From Sulfurospirillum sp036802865 (GTDB taxonomy: Bacteria > Campylobacterota > Campylobacteria > Campylobacterales > Sulfurospirillaceae): a stretch of 64,000 nucleotides of DNA. How positions within the stretch are numbered: the stretch's first letter is position 1; each line of letters opens with the position of its first letter. Both the position numbers and the translations under genes were made by a program. The DNA lies in NCBI RefSeq assembly GCF_036802865.1, contig NZ_DAIRVK010000002.1:434001-498000 (forward strand), given 5' to 3'. Of the stretch, positions 36,901 to 44,230 are shown piece by piece. Under the pieces are notes generated by a model. It worked only from the letters and a program-made list of their open reading frames with translations. It did no database searches and was not told the DNA's origin.

Positions 36901-37315
36901 AGCTACGGCTAAAACATCAGCACCTGCTTCTAAAGGCCAGAAACTAACAATGATTGACAAAGTGACCTGTACCGATATGGGCACAGGTGTCAATGCCATT
37001 TCTGAAACATGTAAAAAAGAGGTTCAAACATTCCTTTCGAAATATGACAGTACGTATTTCTTTGAAGTTGCGCCTATTGTCGATAATGGTGGCTTTGCAT
37101 CTTTAAAACTGATCAAAAATAAAAAAGTAGGCGTTGAAGATGCTGAAATTGACCGAATTAGTGGGCTTGCAAATATTGGACTTGGAAAAGCACGTGCCAA
37201 AGCGGGTGGTGAACTTGTTGAATCTTATGTAGGTGAGGGTGCTAAAATCAGCTACGCACTTTCAAATATTGAGCAAGATAAAGCAAAAGGCTTCCAGATC
37301 AGGGTGTATCATTAA
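33989..37315 (+). CDS. Giant membrane-anchored coiled-coil protein with C-terminal OmpA-like domain (inferred)
   Basis: 1108 residues, not recognised as a named protein. One N-terminal membrane helix (IINIVLGTIIVVGSLATA, about residues 11-28), a short globular piece with a YISKSDVKFSDL segment, then roughly 900 residues of charged heptad-like coiled coil rich in Lys, Glu, Leu, Ala. From 36074 to 36775 a 78-residue unit is repeated three times in exact register. The last 110 residues are globular (about 1000-1108), have two Cys, and their pattern (TYFFEVAPIVDNGG, then LANIGLGKARAKAGGEL) recalls an OmpA/MotB-type fold; that is my inference. A structural or tethering role is plausible. Between a flavoprotein and a tRNA methyltransferase gene. 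Confidence 0.8.
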   Translation: MAKIALSTSQIINIVLGTIIVVGSLATARYSNFGGVSFDDLGEQYISKSDVKFSDLPLEEQKHYINKDATIEQSKDGNLFEDEYLDEQGKPIADSELTKQDFKRMINRLQKTLLFVQHDNLLLANEKNELSKKIDDQQSELEEQRNQWTNKNTERLNEAEQQHYRNISDLTMKINEVQKENVIIAQKANIEANTLKSQIEELKAKAIEDEEKKHLAIKKAREEEQAKLGDYKEKIKFLNDQIVLLNEQINTNNETAKNAFARKQDEINKLKEEIVFAAKEKNDLMSKQTQTLVINEQKHKEEIGKYTNTIEQLKVDTEKLIAKNRQDMALQDEDHLKKMAFQEEKIKNINTELASSKKHIDALMLESEKDFNKFRTYLEDEKRLNKELTIANKTLEENAQNIEKTLNVSILKLKEEIAKRENSIKELNDKIVSLNNEKLNFEAEVKKRVDENDKIHNKNYKVFNEKIANFDASKKELVDKLDKQLNEYKATAKENGERIQFHINELTSANNELKLKNDEKEKELQGLKTQIVAFKTESQKIKESDEGKLKELRASLDDLKMRTREKEGDYLAKIQLLQADLKEKESAIALNKKEEALKIATLEKEIKAKAIEVQKIQTENARNEGAIQSLQVKLKDAEDNATKATNKNVEELRAKVATFEKNRLNEDTKMVGLKDELRRKEIEYLDIIKEKDKEIKAKEATLVANKEATKKIEALKVSTDENLTKFKEDFKQQQLQNLEAIKALKGEIKAKETQLASSSKEETLKSITLEKELKAKEMQLLASKEEMKKIEAQKASNEEKLVKLKEEFKAQQIQALEATKALQTDLKAKESLLASSSKEETLKSIALEKELKAKEATIIANKENYKKTEAIKASLEENLTKIKEEFKQKELQHLEATKALQAELKAKETQLGASKKDETLKIIALEKELKQKESILAQNQDEFNKRMASNDQIIKTLNEKIKLLETTTPKIATAKTSAPASKGQKLTMIDKVTCTDMGTGVNAISETCKKEVQTFLSKYDSTYFFEVAPIVDNGGFASLKLIKNKKVGVEDAEIDRISGLANIGLGKARAKAGGELVESYVGEGAKISYALSNIEQDKAKGFQIRVYH
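36074..36775 (+). repeat. Three tandem 234-bp repeats inside the coiled-coil gene
   Basis: Units 36074-36307, 36308-36541 and 36542-36775. Each starts with codons for KAKE and ends with LEKEL. Key recurring words are EENLTKIKEEFK, LEATKALQ, ELKAKETQL and SSKEETLKSIALEKEL. Units 1 and 2 share the segment ETQLASSSKEETLKS or close to it with unit 2-3. A weaker, partial copy is seen upstream near 35760. The repeat keeps the reading frame. Confidence 0.9.
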
Positions 37316-37317
37316 AT

Positions 37318-38016
37318 ATGAATTTATTTCAACCTGAACGTGGGTATCGTTACAACAGCGACACGCTTTTACTTTACGATTTTATCGCCTCATTTACACC
37401 CAAAGGCGAAATACTAGATGTTGGGTGTGGCTGTGGTATTTTGGGACTTTTACTAAAACGCGATTTTCCAAGTATTCAAATGCACCTTTTAGACATCCAA
37501 GAACAAAATTGCGTCATCGCGAAGGCAAATGCCGAAGCCAATAACACATCAATCAAAAGCTTTACATGTAACAATTTTTTACAGACAAAATTTGAGCATA
37601 AATTTGACATGATCGTATCCAATCCTCCTTTTTACCATAAGGGAGGTGTTAAAAATACGAATGATGCACTCTTCTTAAGTCGCCATAGCAGCGCACTTCC
37701 TTTTGAAGCCTTTGCTCAGAAAACCACCAAAACACTTTCCAATCGGGGATATTTTTGTTTCTGCTATGATGCGAAACAAATTGATACACTTATGGCATCA
37801 TTACTGGGAAATGGACTTAATGTTGAAGATATCTGCTTTGTTCATCCTAAAGAGGATAAAGAGGCTTCTTTGGTACTGATTCGTGCCCGTAAAAATTCTA
37901 AAACACTTTGTAAAATTCATCCACCACTTTTTATCTATACAGGTGACAATTTTACGCCGCGTGTTAAAGCTATTTTTGAGCAATCTCGAACACAGAGTGT
38001 GACATGGACAACCTAA
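37318..38016 (+). CDS. tRNA1(Val) A37 N6-methyltransferase-like protein
   Basis: SAM-dependent methyltransferase of the small-domain class, 232 residues. SAM-binding motif ILDVGCGCGILGLLL near residue 33 and catalytic IVSNPPFYHKG (NPPF, the N6-adenine type signature). The N-terminal FQPERGYRYNSDTLLLYDF matches TrmN6/YfiC-like proteins, which methylate A37 of tRNA-Val. It begins 2 bp after the coiled-coil gene. Confidence 0.85.
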   Translation: MNLFQPERGYRYNSDTLLLYDFIASFTPKGEILDVGCGCGILGLLLKRDFPSIQMHLLDIQEQNCVIAKANAEANNTSIKSFTCNNFLQTKFEHKFDMIVSNPPFYHKGGVKNTNDALFLSRHSSALPFEAFAQKTTKTLSNRGYFCFCYDAKQIDTLMASLLGNGLNVEDICFVHPKEDKEASLVLIRARKNSKTLCKIHPPLFIYTGDNFTPRVKAIFEQSRTQSVTWTT

Positions 38017-38384
38017 TGAAGGCTGAAGGGTACCCTTACGCATTTAATCCTAAAGCCTGTGAAAACTGTTCAGGAAAATGTTGTGTAGGGGAAAGTGGAT
38101 ACATCTGGGTGAGTCCTGAAGAGATCAGTGCAATTGCTGAAAAACTTTCTTTATCTAAAGAGGAGTTTATCAATAAGTATTTACTAAAAATTCGCTATCG
38201 TTTCACGATTAAAGAGATCGCGTACGAAGGCGGCTATGGTTGCGTCTTTTTTGATATGGAAAAAAAGATGTGTCGTATCTACGACGTGCGCCCTTCACAG
38301 TGCCGTACATTCCCATTTTGGGAGTATTTCAAACAAAATATTGACGAGGTAGTTACAGAATGTCCCGGTATTATTCGCTTATAG
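38004..38384 (+). CDS. YkgJ-family cysteine-cluster protein
   Basis: 126 residues of the YkgJ/UPF0153 family, thought to bind zinc or an iron-sulfur cluster through conserved Cys: CENCSGKCCVG near the N-terminus, CVFFD, CRIYDVRPSQCRTFPFW, and a last Cys in TECPG. Function unknown. The first ATG overlaps the methyltransferase gene by 13 bp; a second ATG at 38016 shares one base with that stop (TAATG) and is an equally good start. Confidence 0.87.
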   Translation: MDNLMKAEGYPYAFNPKACENCSGKCCVGESGYIWVSPEEISAIAEKLSLSKEEFINKYLLKIRYRFTIKEIAYEGGYGCVFFDMEKKMCRIYDVRPSQCRTFPFWEYFKQNIDEVVTECPGIIRL

Positions 38385-39631
38385 TCGTTCTTTTTTTATT
38401 GGCAGGATGCGCCACTAAAGAGGTAATTGTTACCAATGAAACTACAAAAAAAGTTTTTGAAGAAGAAGACAATCTTATCTTCCAAGCATTAAATTATCAA
38501 CAAAATGGTGATTATGTTAATGCTCGTAAAATTTACCATGCGCTTTATGAACAGAGTCAAAAGAAGATTTATCTTACTGAAGATGCAGGGCTTGCTTTTA
38601 TTTTGAATGATCCTGATGCACGTAATCTTATTATGCAAGGGGTTCGTAAATATCCTGATGAAAAAAACTTTAACCGTCTATTAGTTGGACAACTGGTTAA
38701 AGAGAAACGTTATGAAGAAGCCGAAAAAGAGATTCTTAAGCTTATTGAGTACGATAAGTCAGTACAGCATTTGAGTATCGCAGGTAATCTATATTTACAA
38801 ATGAAAGCCTATGACTTAGCACTCAAATATTTTGAAAGTGCCTATAAAAAAGAGCAAAATGAAGAGTTGATGCTTAATATTGTTGAACTTTTGTACCGCT
38901 TTTTAGGTCGTAAAGACGATGCTGTGGCTTACTTAGAAACCTATGCCAATATGGAAGGTTGTGGAGAGCATACCTGTTTTAAATTGATCGAAATTTATGG
39001 ACGTGATCGTAATGTTCAAGGCTTAATTGCAACGTATAAAAAACTCTACAAAGAGCAACAAACGGAAGAAATCGCTAAAAAAATTGTTGAGCTTATGATG
39101 TATGTCAAAGATGTCAAAGGGGCAACACACTTTTTAGAAAAAGCACAAATCAACAAAGATACGCTTCTTCAAATCTATGCAACTCAGAAAAAATTTACAG
39201 AAGCTTATGCCTTAGCTGAAAAACTCTATGAAGAGAGCAAAAACCTTGATTATCTAGGGAAAATGGCTATTTATGAGTATGAAATAAACAAAAATAAGCT
39301 TTCAACTGAAGTCATTCAGTCCATATCTCAAAAGTTCAACGAAGTGACCAGTTTACTCAAAGATTCAGTTTATCTTAATTACTATGGTTATTTATTGATC
39401 GATCATAATATCGATATTCCAAAAGGTATTTCACTGATTCAAGAAGCACTACGATTAGAGCCAAATTCACCGTATTATCTTGACTCTCTTGCTTGGGGTT
39501 ATTATAAACAAGGTCAATGCGAAGAGGCTTATAATATTATGAAATACTTTGGTGAAAATGTCATGGAAGAAGAGGTTGCTGCACATATTGAAGCGATCAA
39601 AAAATGTTTGAAAGAGAAACAAGCACAATGA
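38360..39631 (+). CDS. TPR-repeat lipoprotein
   Basis: 423-residue lipoprotein with signal peptide and lipobox LLAGC (Cys17), then helical repeats of TPR type through the length (for example YVNARKIYHALYEQ, YDLALKYFESAYKK, ISLIQEALRLEPNSPYYLDS). Probably a periplasmic scaffold attached to a membrane; Asp is not at +2 (A is), so outer-membrane sorting is possible. It overlaps the YkgJ gene by 25 bp and the trpC start by 4 bp. Function unknown, and its link with trpC is positional only. Confidence 0.88.
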   Translation: MSRYYSLIVVLFLLAGCATKEVIVTNETTKKVFEEEDNLIFQALNYQQNGDYVNARKIYHALYEQSQKKIYLTEDAGLAFILNDPDARNLIMQGVRKYPDEKNFNRLLVGQLVKEKRYEEAEKEILKLIEYDKSVQHLSIAGNLYLQMKAYDLALKYFESAYKKEQNEELMLNIVELLYRFLGRKDDAVAYLETYANMEGCGEHTCFKLIEIYGRDRNVQGLIATYKKLYKEQQTEEIAKKIVELMMYVKDVKGATHFLEKAQINKDTLLQIYATQKKFTEAYALAEKLYEESKNLDYLGKMAIYEYEINKNKLSTEVIQSISQKFNEVTSLLKDSVYLNYYGYLLIDHNIDIPKGISLIQEALRLEPNSPYYLDSLAWGYYKQGQCEEAYNIMKYFGENVMEEEVAAHIEAIKKCLKEKQAQ

Positions 39632-40416
39632 TTTTAGATGAAATTATCAAGCGTACTCGTGAAGATTTAGAAAAAAAGAAAAAAGAGTATACAATTGACT
39701 GGTTGGGTCGAAGCCTTGCATTTAATCCTTTTATGCCACGTGATGTTAAGCCTTATCTCAAAGCAACACCCGAGAATCCTTACCGGATTATTGCTGAAGT
39801 AAAGAAAGCAAGTCCTAGTAAAGGCGTTATTAAAGCTGATTTTGATCCATTAATGATCGCTAAAGCGTATGAACTAGGTGGTGCTGATGCGATCTCAGTT
39901 TTAACAGAACCACACTATTTTCAAGGGAACCTTGAGTATTTAACACAGATTCGCCGTTATGTACCAACGCCTTTGTTACGTAAAGATTTTATTATTGATG
40001 AGTATCAAATTCTTGAAGCCCTTGTTTATGGGGCTGATTTCATTTTATTGATTGCAAAAGCACTCACAAAATCCGAATTGAAGCATCTTTTAGAGTATGC
40101 ATTACGACTTGGACTTGAAGTTTTAGTCGAAATACATGACAAAGAAGACCTTGTCAAGGCGATCTTTGCAGGAGCCAATATCATTGGGGTTAATCATCGC
40201 AACCTTGAGACTTTCGAGATGGACATGAGTTTAACGGAAAAATTAATGCCTCTTATTCCTCAGGGAAAAATCATTGTAGCAGAGAGTGGATTAAACGATA
40301 AAGAGACGATTAAGCACTTAAGTAAAGTTGGTGCAGACGCCTTTTTGATTGGTGAATATTTTATGAGAGAGCCAGATATTCAAGCCTCACTTGAAGCAAT
40401 AAAAAAGGTTGATTGA
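39628..40416 (+). CDS. trpC: Indole-3-glycerol phosphate synthase
   Basis: Tryptophan pathway TIM barrel of 262 residues, monofunctional (no TrpF domain). Catalytic elements: AEVKKASPSKG with the Lys, LRKDFIID with the second Lys, Glu in VLVEIHD, NHRNLETFEMD and VAESGL. The ATG at 39628 overlaps the TPR gene stop (ATGA). The other trp genes are not in the window, so trpC is separated from them. Confidence 0.95.
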   Translation: MILDEIIKRTREDLEKKKKEYTIDWLGRSLAFNPFMPRDVKPYLKATPENPYRIIAEVKKASPSKGVIKADFDPLMIAKAYELGGADAISVLTEPHYFQGNLEYLTQIRRYVPTPLLRKDFIIDEYQILEALVYGADFILLIAKALTKSELKHLLEYALRLGLEVLVEIHDKEDLVKAIFAGANIIGVNHRNLETFEMDMSLTEKLMPLIPQGKIIVAESGLNDKETIKHLSKVGADAFLIGEYFMREPDIQASLEAIKKVD

Positions 40417-40907
40417 TGAATTACATGTACGCTCCTTGGCGTGATGTTTACTTTAGTGAAAAACCAGAAGGATGTGTCTTTTGCAACATTACTGCACATC
40501 CTGAACGAGATAACGAGCATCATGTTTTATACCGTGATGAACTCTGTTTTATCGTGATGAATCGCTATCCTTACTCCCCAGGGCATTTTATGGTGATTCC
40601 ACATCATCATACCGATGCAATGGAAGAACTTGAACCAAAAGTATGGTTGCACATCTCTTTGATGGTTCAGCGCTGTGTCAAAATGCTGAAAGAGGGCATT
40701 GGAGCACACGGGGTTAACCTTGGTATGAATCTTGGAAAAAGTGGAGGAGCGGGCATTGCGGAGCATGTTCACTATCATGTCATTCCAAGATGGATTGGAG
40801 ATACTAATTTTATTACGACTATTGCAGATACCCGAGTGTATGGTACTGATTTTGAAAAAATCTATAAACATCTTAAAGGGCTTGTTCCAGAGTACCTTTC
40901 ATGCTAA
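40416..40907 (+). CDS. HIT family nucleotide hydrolase
   Basis: 163 residues of the histidine-triad superfamily: zinc-site CVFCNI near the N-terminus, GHFMVIPHHH and the triad HVHYHVIPRW, in the Fhit/AP4A-phosphorylase-like branch. It likely cleaves dinucleoside polyphosphates or nucleoside phosphoramidates. The ATG at 40416 overlaps the trpC stop by one base (TGATG) with AAAAAGG upstream. Confidence 0.92.
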   Translation: MNYMYAPWRDVYFSEKPEGCVFCNITAHPERDNEHHVLYRDELCFIVMNRYPYSPGHFMVIPHHHTDAMEELEPKVWLHISLMVQRCVKMLKEGIGAHGVNLGMNLGKSGGAGIAEHVHYHVIPRWIGDTNFITTIADTRVYGTDFEKIYKHLKGLVPEYLSC

Positions 40908-41914
40908 GTGAGTTAGGCATTGATGCCTTTGTCGAGCAAAAATCAACGTTTGATCTTCTCATCGATGCACGCAGTCCTAAAGAGTATTGTGAATCACATA
41001 TTCCAAATGCCAAAAATTTTTATGCCTTAAATGATGCCGAGCATCAAGAAATCGGTACACTGTATAAACAAGTCTCACGCAATGATGCCAAAATACTGGG
41101 AGCGCGTTATATTTGTCAAAATGTTGCACGGCATCTTGAAGAGATCGCAAAGTCTTATACCATAGGCTCAAAAATTGGTATTTATTGTGCAAGGGGAGGG
41201 CTTAGGTCAAGCTCTATTGCTATCATACTCTCTCATATTGGCTATCAAGTCTACAGGCTACAAGGTGGCTACAAAAGCTATCGTTTTCATGTACTCACGT
41301 ATCTTGAAAATATACCCCACCACCATTTTATAGTTCTTGGTGGTAATACAGGCTGTGGCAAGAGCGAACTATTACAAACACTTCATCCTTCTATTGATCT
41401 TGAAAAATTGGCAAATCATCTTGGTTCTAGTTTTGGAAGTATAAAAGGAGAACAACCCAGCCAAAAAGCCTTTGAAAATATTTTATGCGAAATTTTATGT
41501 AAAATTGATCCCAATGCCTATATCTTCATTGAAGCAGAGAGTAAAAAAATGGGTAAATGTACTGTTCCATCCCTCTTGCATGAACGTATGCTACAAGGGT
41601 ATCGTGTGGAGATTACCGCACCTTTAGAGCAAAGAGTAGATCGAATTCTAAAAGATTACCATGCTGTTACAGCCACTTTTTTCAACCAATCCATGCAAAT
41701 GATCTCACCTTATATTAAAAAAAGTGTCAAAGAAGAAGTTCTTTTGGCTTATAAGAACCATGATTTAGCAGAAGTATCGAAGATACTTTTAGTGGCATAT
41801 TATGATTTAGTGTACAAAAAGCCCCGTCATATAGACATGGTACTTGACAATGCCGAAGAAAGAACCACTCTTCTAGCGCTTCAAGCATTACATGTAAAAC
41901 TAACCAACGCCTAA
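40901..41914 (+). CDS. mnmH: tRNA 2-selenouridine synthase MnmH
   Basis: Replaces sulfur by selenium in 2-thiouridine at the wobble base of tRNA-Lys, Glu and Gln through a geranylated intermediate. 337 residues. N-terminal rhodanese domain with catalytic Cys96 (IYCARGGLRSS) and a C-terminal P-loop domain (GGNTGCGKSELL, about residue 147). Its presence implies selenophosphate supply (selD), which is elsewhere. It overlaps the HIT gene by 7 bp, and its stop overlaps that of the convergent cbiO. Confidence 0.93.
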   Translation: MLSELGIDAFVEQKSTFDLLIDARSPKEYCESHIPNAKNFYALNDAEHQEIGTLYKQVSRNDAKILGARYICQNVARHLEEIAKSYTIGSKIGIYCARGGLRSSSIAIILSHIGYQVYRLQGGYKSYRFHVLTYLENIPHHHFIVLGGNTGCGKSELLQTLHPSIDLEKLANHLGSSFGSIKGEQPSQKAFENILCEILCKIDPNAYIFIEAESKKMGKCTVPSLLHERMLQGYRVEITAPLEQRVDRILKDYHAVTATFFNQSMQMISPYIKKSVKEEVLLAYKNHDLAEVSKILLVAYYDLVYKKPRHIDMVLDNAEERTTLLALQALHVKLTNA

Positions 41915-42663
41915 AAATGGTGCATATGGTAGTGTGAATGATTAAAATCTTTGTGCTTATGGGCATGAATATGTAACAAATTTCCCTCAATTAATATCTT
42001 TTTATCGCGCATCAGTGCTTCTACTTCACCATTATAAATAAGTTGATGTTTGTCATTAAGAACAAGCGCTCTATCACCTAATTCATATGCCAAAGAGATA
42101 TTATGTGTTGAGATAAGTGTTGTAATGTTCATCTCAGAGAGCAAATCCACAAACCATCCTGTTGTTTTGGGGTCCATATTGGCGGTCGGTTCATCTAAGA
42201 GCAAAAATTGTGGTTCAAGAGCTAAAATAGCACATAACATCACTTTTTGTTTTTCACCACCACTCAGTTTAAGCGGAGAGCTTTGCAAATATTCACTCAG
42301 GCGAAATTTTTCGGCTATAGCATGAACGCGTTCTTCTACGTTTACAATGTCAAACTCACGTAGTCCAAAAGCGATTTCATCATATACCGTTGGATTAAAC
42401 ATCATCGTTTCAGGGTTTTGAAATAAAATGCCGATCTCTTTACGAAATGATTTATCGACACTTTTTTTGGTAATCAAACGCTCTTTATACGTGTAAGTTC
42501 CCTCACCAAAATAAAGACCTGCAAGAATGCGAAGAAGTGTACTTTTACCGCTGCCGTTATTGCCAAGCAAAACAACTTTTTCACCCGCTTTAATTTCAAA
42601 AGTGAGTTTGTCCAAAACACATTTTGTTTCATACTGGTACGCTAAATCTTCAACTTTTATCAA
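41911..42663 (-). CDS. cbiO: ECF-type nickel/cobalt transporter ATPase CbiO
   Basis: Energising ATPase of the metal uptake system, 250 residues. Walker A LLGNNGSGKST, Q-loop LFQNPETMMFNPTV, signature LKLSGGEKQKVMLCAILAL, Walker B FLLLDEPTANMD and H-loop LISTHN. A C-terminal tail of nine His in 20 residues (HIHAHKHKDFNHSHYHMHHF) should bind nickel or cobalt. The start TTG at 42663 has AAGGGGA upstream and overlaps cbiQ by 14 bp; a longer frame would run far into cbiQ. Confidence 0.92.
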   Translation of the reverse strand: MIKVEDLAYQYETKCVLDKLTFEIKAGEKVVLLGNNGSGKSTLLRILAGLYFGEGTYTYKERLITKKSVDKSFRKEIGILFQNPETMMFNPTVYDEIAFGLREFDIVNVEERVHAIAEKFRLSEYLQSSPLKLSGGEKQKVMLCAILALEPQFLLLDEPTANMDPKTTGWFVDLLSEMNITTLISTHNISLAYELGDRALVLNDKHQLIYNGEVEALMRDKKILIEGNLLHIHAHKHKDFNHSHYHMHHF

Positions 42664-43204
42664 AAAATCCCCTTGCTTTGAGTGCCAAACTTTTTTCCTC
42701 GCTATCATACAACGCTTTGGTAAAAAAATAACCAAATACAGAGGTAATAAACTCTTTTTTAGCACGCTCGCCCATCTTTTTTATGAGCCTACTTTTGAGT
42801 GCCAACATAAAGTTTTCATAACTTTTTTGGTAACTGTAAATTTGAGAAAGAGAAATACTCAACAGAAAGCTCAAGGTTTTGGAAAACGAGAGAGCTAAAG
42901 CGATATTGACATAATGCGAAAAGAGCATTGTCGTCAAGGTCAAATCAAAAACACGTAAGTTAAAAAGCAGTAAATACTCAATCCAAGGTTTTTGTTGGAG
43001 TAGGGCAATCGACACAAAACCAATACTAATAGCGATATTGAAAAAGAAAATGGATTTTAGGGCTTTTTTGAGCATCTTAAACCATTCTCTCTTTGCTAAA
43101 AAAAGTAAAATAATTGCAAAAAAACCTAAAAGATAAAAAGAATGGCTAGAGAGAATGACCAATAGCCCTAAAAAATAGAACCCAAAAAGGATTCTATCGC
43201 GCAA
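42650..43204 (-). CDS. cbiQ: ECF transporter transmembrane component CbiQ
   Basis: Transmembrane coupling (T) subunit of about 184 residues with several hydrophobic helices and a cytosolic coupling region toward the C-terminus (ALKSRLIKKMGER and SLALKARGF, the A-R-G type motif that contacts CbiO). Divergent in sequence; identified by this motif and by its place between cbiN and cbiO. A TTG at 43204 is the most natural start; an upstream TTG at 43246 would overlap cbiN by over 50 bp. Confidence 0.8.
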   Translation of the reverse strand: MRDRILFGFYFLGLLVILSSHSFYLLGFFAIILLFLAKREWFKMLKKALKSIFFFNIAISIGFVSIALLQQKPWIEYLLLFNLRVFDLTLTTMLFSHYVNIALALSFSKTLSFLLSISLSQIYSYQKSYENFMLALKSRLIKKMGERAKKEFITSVFGYFFTKALYDSEEKSLALKARGFFDKS

Positions 43205-43475
43205 GTTTTTTTCCAAGCAAATAAAAAATTCCAAAAATAAGAGCAATACCTATCATACCAGAGAGATAATAAGCCAAAATATCATTGATACCTTCTATCG
43301 TATAATCTGGTGCAAGTGCTTTTACATGTAGAGCATTTTCAATCCCTTGTGGAATAAATCCTAAGGCTTCTTGATAATATTCATTATCCCACTCTGCCCA
43401 TGCAGGATTTTCGCTAATAAGGCCTAAAGGAATCAGTATAAAAATAATCAACATTGGATAGAGAATTTTTTTCAT
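43194..43475 (-). CDS. CbiN/PDGLE-like small subunit of the nickel/cobalt transporter
   Basis: 93 residues with a signal-like first helix (MKKILYPMLIIFILIPLGLI), a periplasmic loop with WAEWDNEYYQEALGFIPQGIE, and a second helix (MIGIALIFGIFYLLG). The loop corresponds to the PDGLE-type region of CbiN/NikN proteins (here PQGIE), which help load metal into CbiM. The ATG overlaps the cbiM stop (ATGA). Confidence 0.82.
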   Translation of the reverse strand: MKKILYPMLIIFILIPLGLISENPAWAEWDNEYYQEALGFIPQGIENALHVKALAPDYTIEGINDILAYYLSGMIGIALIFGIFYLLGKKLAR

Positions 43476-44119
43476 GCGGTTGCTCCTTTATAAATGCGAT
43501 TTTTAACAATATAACGATAGGCAATTCCTGTAAATATAGCTTCAACAACACCAAAAAAGAGCATATGTGAACCTACAACTGCAGGAAAAGTAATCGCAAA
43601 GCCAAAAGGAAAATAAAGAGGCTGACCATCTAAAGTTGCGATCAGTGGCTGAATACCAAGCAAAAGAGTCAGAACAAGAGAAGCACACACAACACCAATC
43701 CAACCACTGATATACGGTGCAAATGTTTTGGTTTTGAACATTTTAAAAATAAAGTAAGAAGAAAAGGAAGAGGCGAATGCCATCAACAATGCATTGGCTC
43801 CAAATGTTGTAACGCCACCATCACCAAAGACAAGGGCTTGAATAAGAAGCACTAAACTTACGCATAAAGAAGCGACCCACGGTCCAAATAGAATAGCAAT
43901 TAATGATGCACCCACAGCATGTCCACTCGTGCCACCGGGGATAGGAATGTTAAACATCATAATGATAAAACTCAGGGCACTCAAAGAGGCAATAAGCGGC
44001 AATGTTGTTTCATCGAGCTGTTGTTTGAGCTTTTTAAACGCTATAACCCATAAAGGTAAAGCAGCCGCATAGGTTGCAATACAGGTAATAGGGGAAAGAT
44101 AACCATCTGGGATATGCAT
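43472..44119 (-). CDS. cbiM: Nickel/cobalt substrate-capture protein CbiM
   Basis: S component of the ECF transporter, 215 residues, with the strictly conserved N-terminus MHIPDGYLSP; after Met loss, the amino group and His2 bind the metal. Further marks are FNIPIPGGTSGHAVGASL with the second metal His. The start at 44119 is fixed by this motif and by TGGAGG nine bases upstream; the longer frame would destroy the metal site. First gene of the cbiMNQO operon, with a perfect palindrome upstream. Confidence 0.95.
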   Translation of the reverse strand: MHIPDGYLSPITCIATYAAALPLWVIAFKKLKQQLDETTLPLIASLSALSFIIMMFNIPIPGGTSGHAVGASLIAILFGPWVASLCVSLVLLIQALVFGDGGVTTFGANALLMAFASSFSSYFIFKMFKTKTFAPYISGWIGVVCASLVLTLLLGIQPLIATLDGQPLYFPFGFAITFPAVVGSHMLFFGVVEAIFTGIAYRYIVKNRIYKGATA

Positions 44120-44155
44120 AATACGTAACCTCCAAAGATATAAATCCAAAATAAT

Positions 44156-44185
44156 AATTGAGTAATAAGCAAATATTACTCAATT
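44156..44185. promoter_or_regulatory. Perfect 12-bp inverted repeat upstream of cbiM, candidate metal-regulator operator
   Basis: AATTGAGTAATA (44156-44167) and TATTACTCAATT (44174-44185), 6-bp spacer, 37 bp before cbiM. A further TATTACTTGAATT lies at 44220-44232. NikR operators in epsilonproteobacteria are TATTA-type dyads, so NikR is the first candidate. The arms are too AT-rich and lack a T-run for a terminator. Confidence 0.6.
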
Positions 44186-44230
44186 AAATCTGGTATTATT
44201 ATTACATCTCTAGTCTTAGTATTACTTGAA

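Noticed and set aside
38004..38384. Overlap of methyltransferase and YkgJ genes as a frameshifted fusion
   Set aside because: Both have complete domains and separate starts; a 1-13 bp overlap is normal coupling in this genome.
42663..42765. Longer cbiO start inside cbiQ
   Set aside because: Would overlap cbiQ by over 100 bp; the added residues are not ABC-like and the TTG at 42663 has a good ribosome-binding site.
44156..44185. Palindrome as terminator of pdxA
   Set aside because: The stem has almost no G-C pairs and no T-run follows on the minus strand; position upstream of cbiM fits an operator better.
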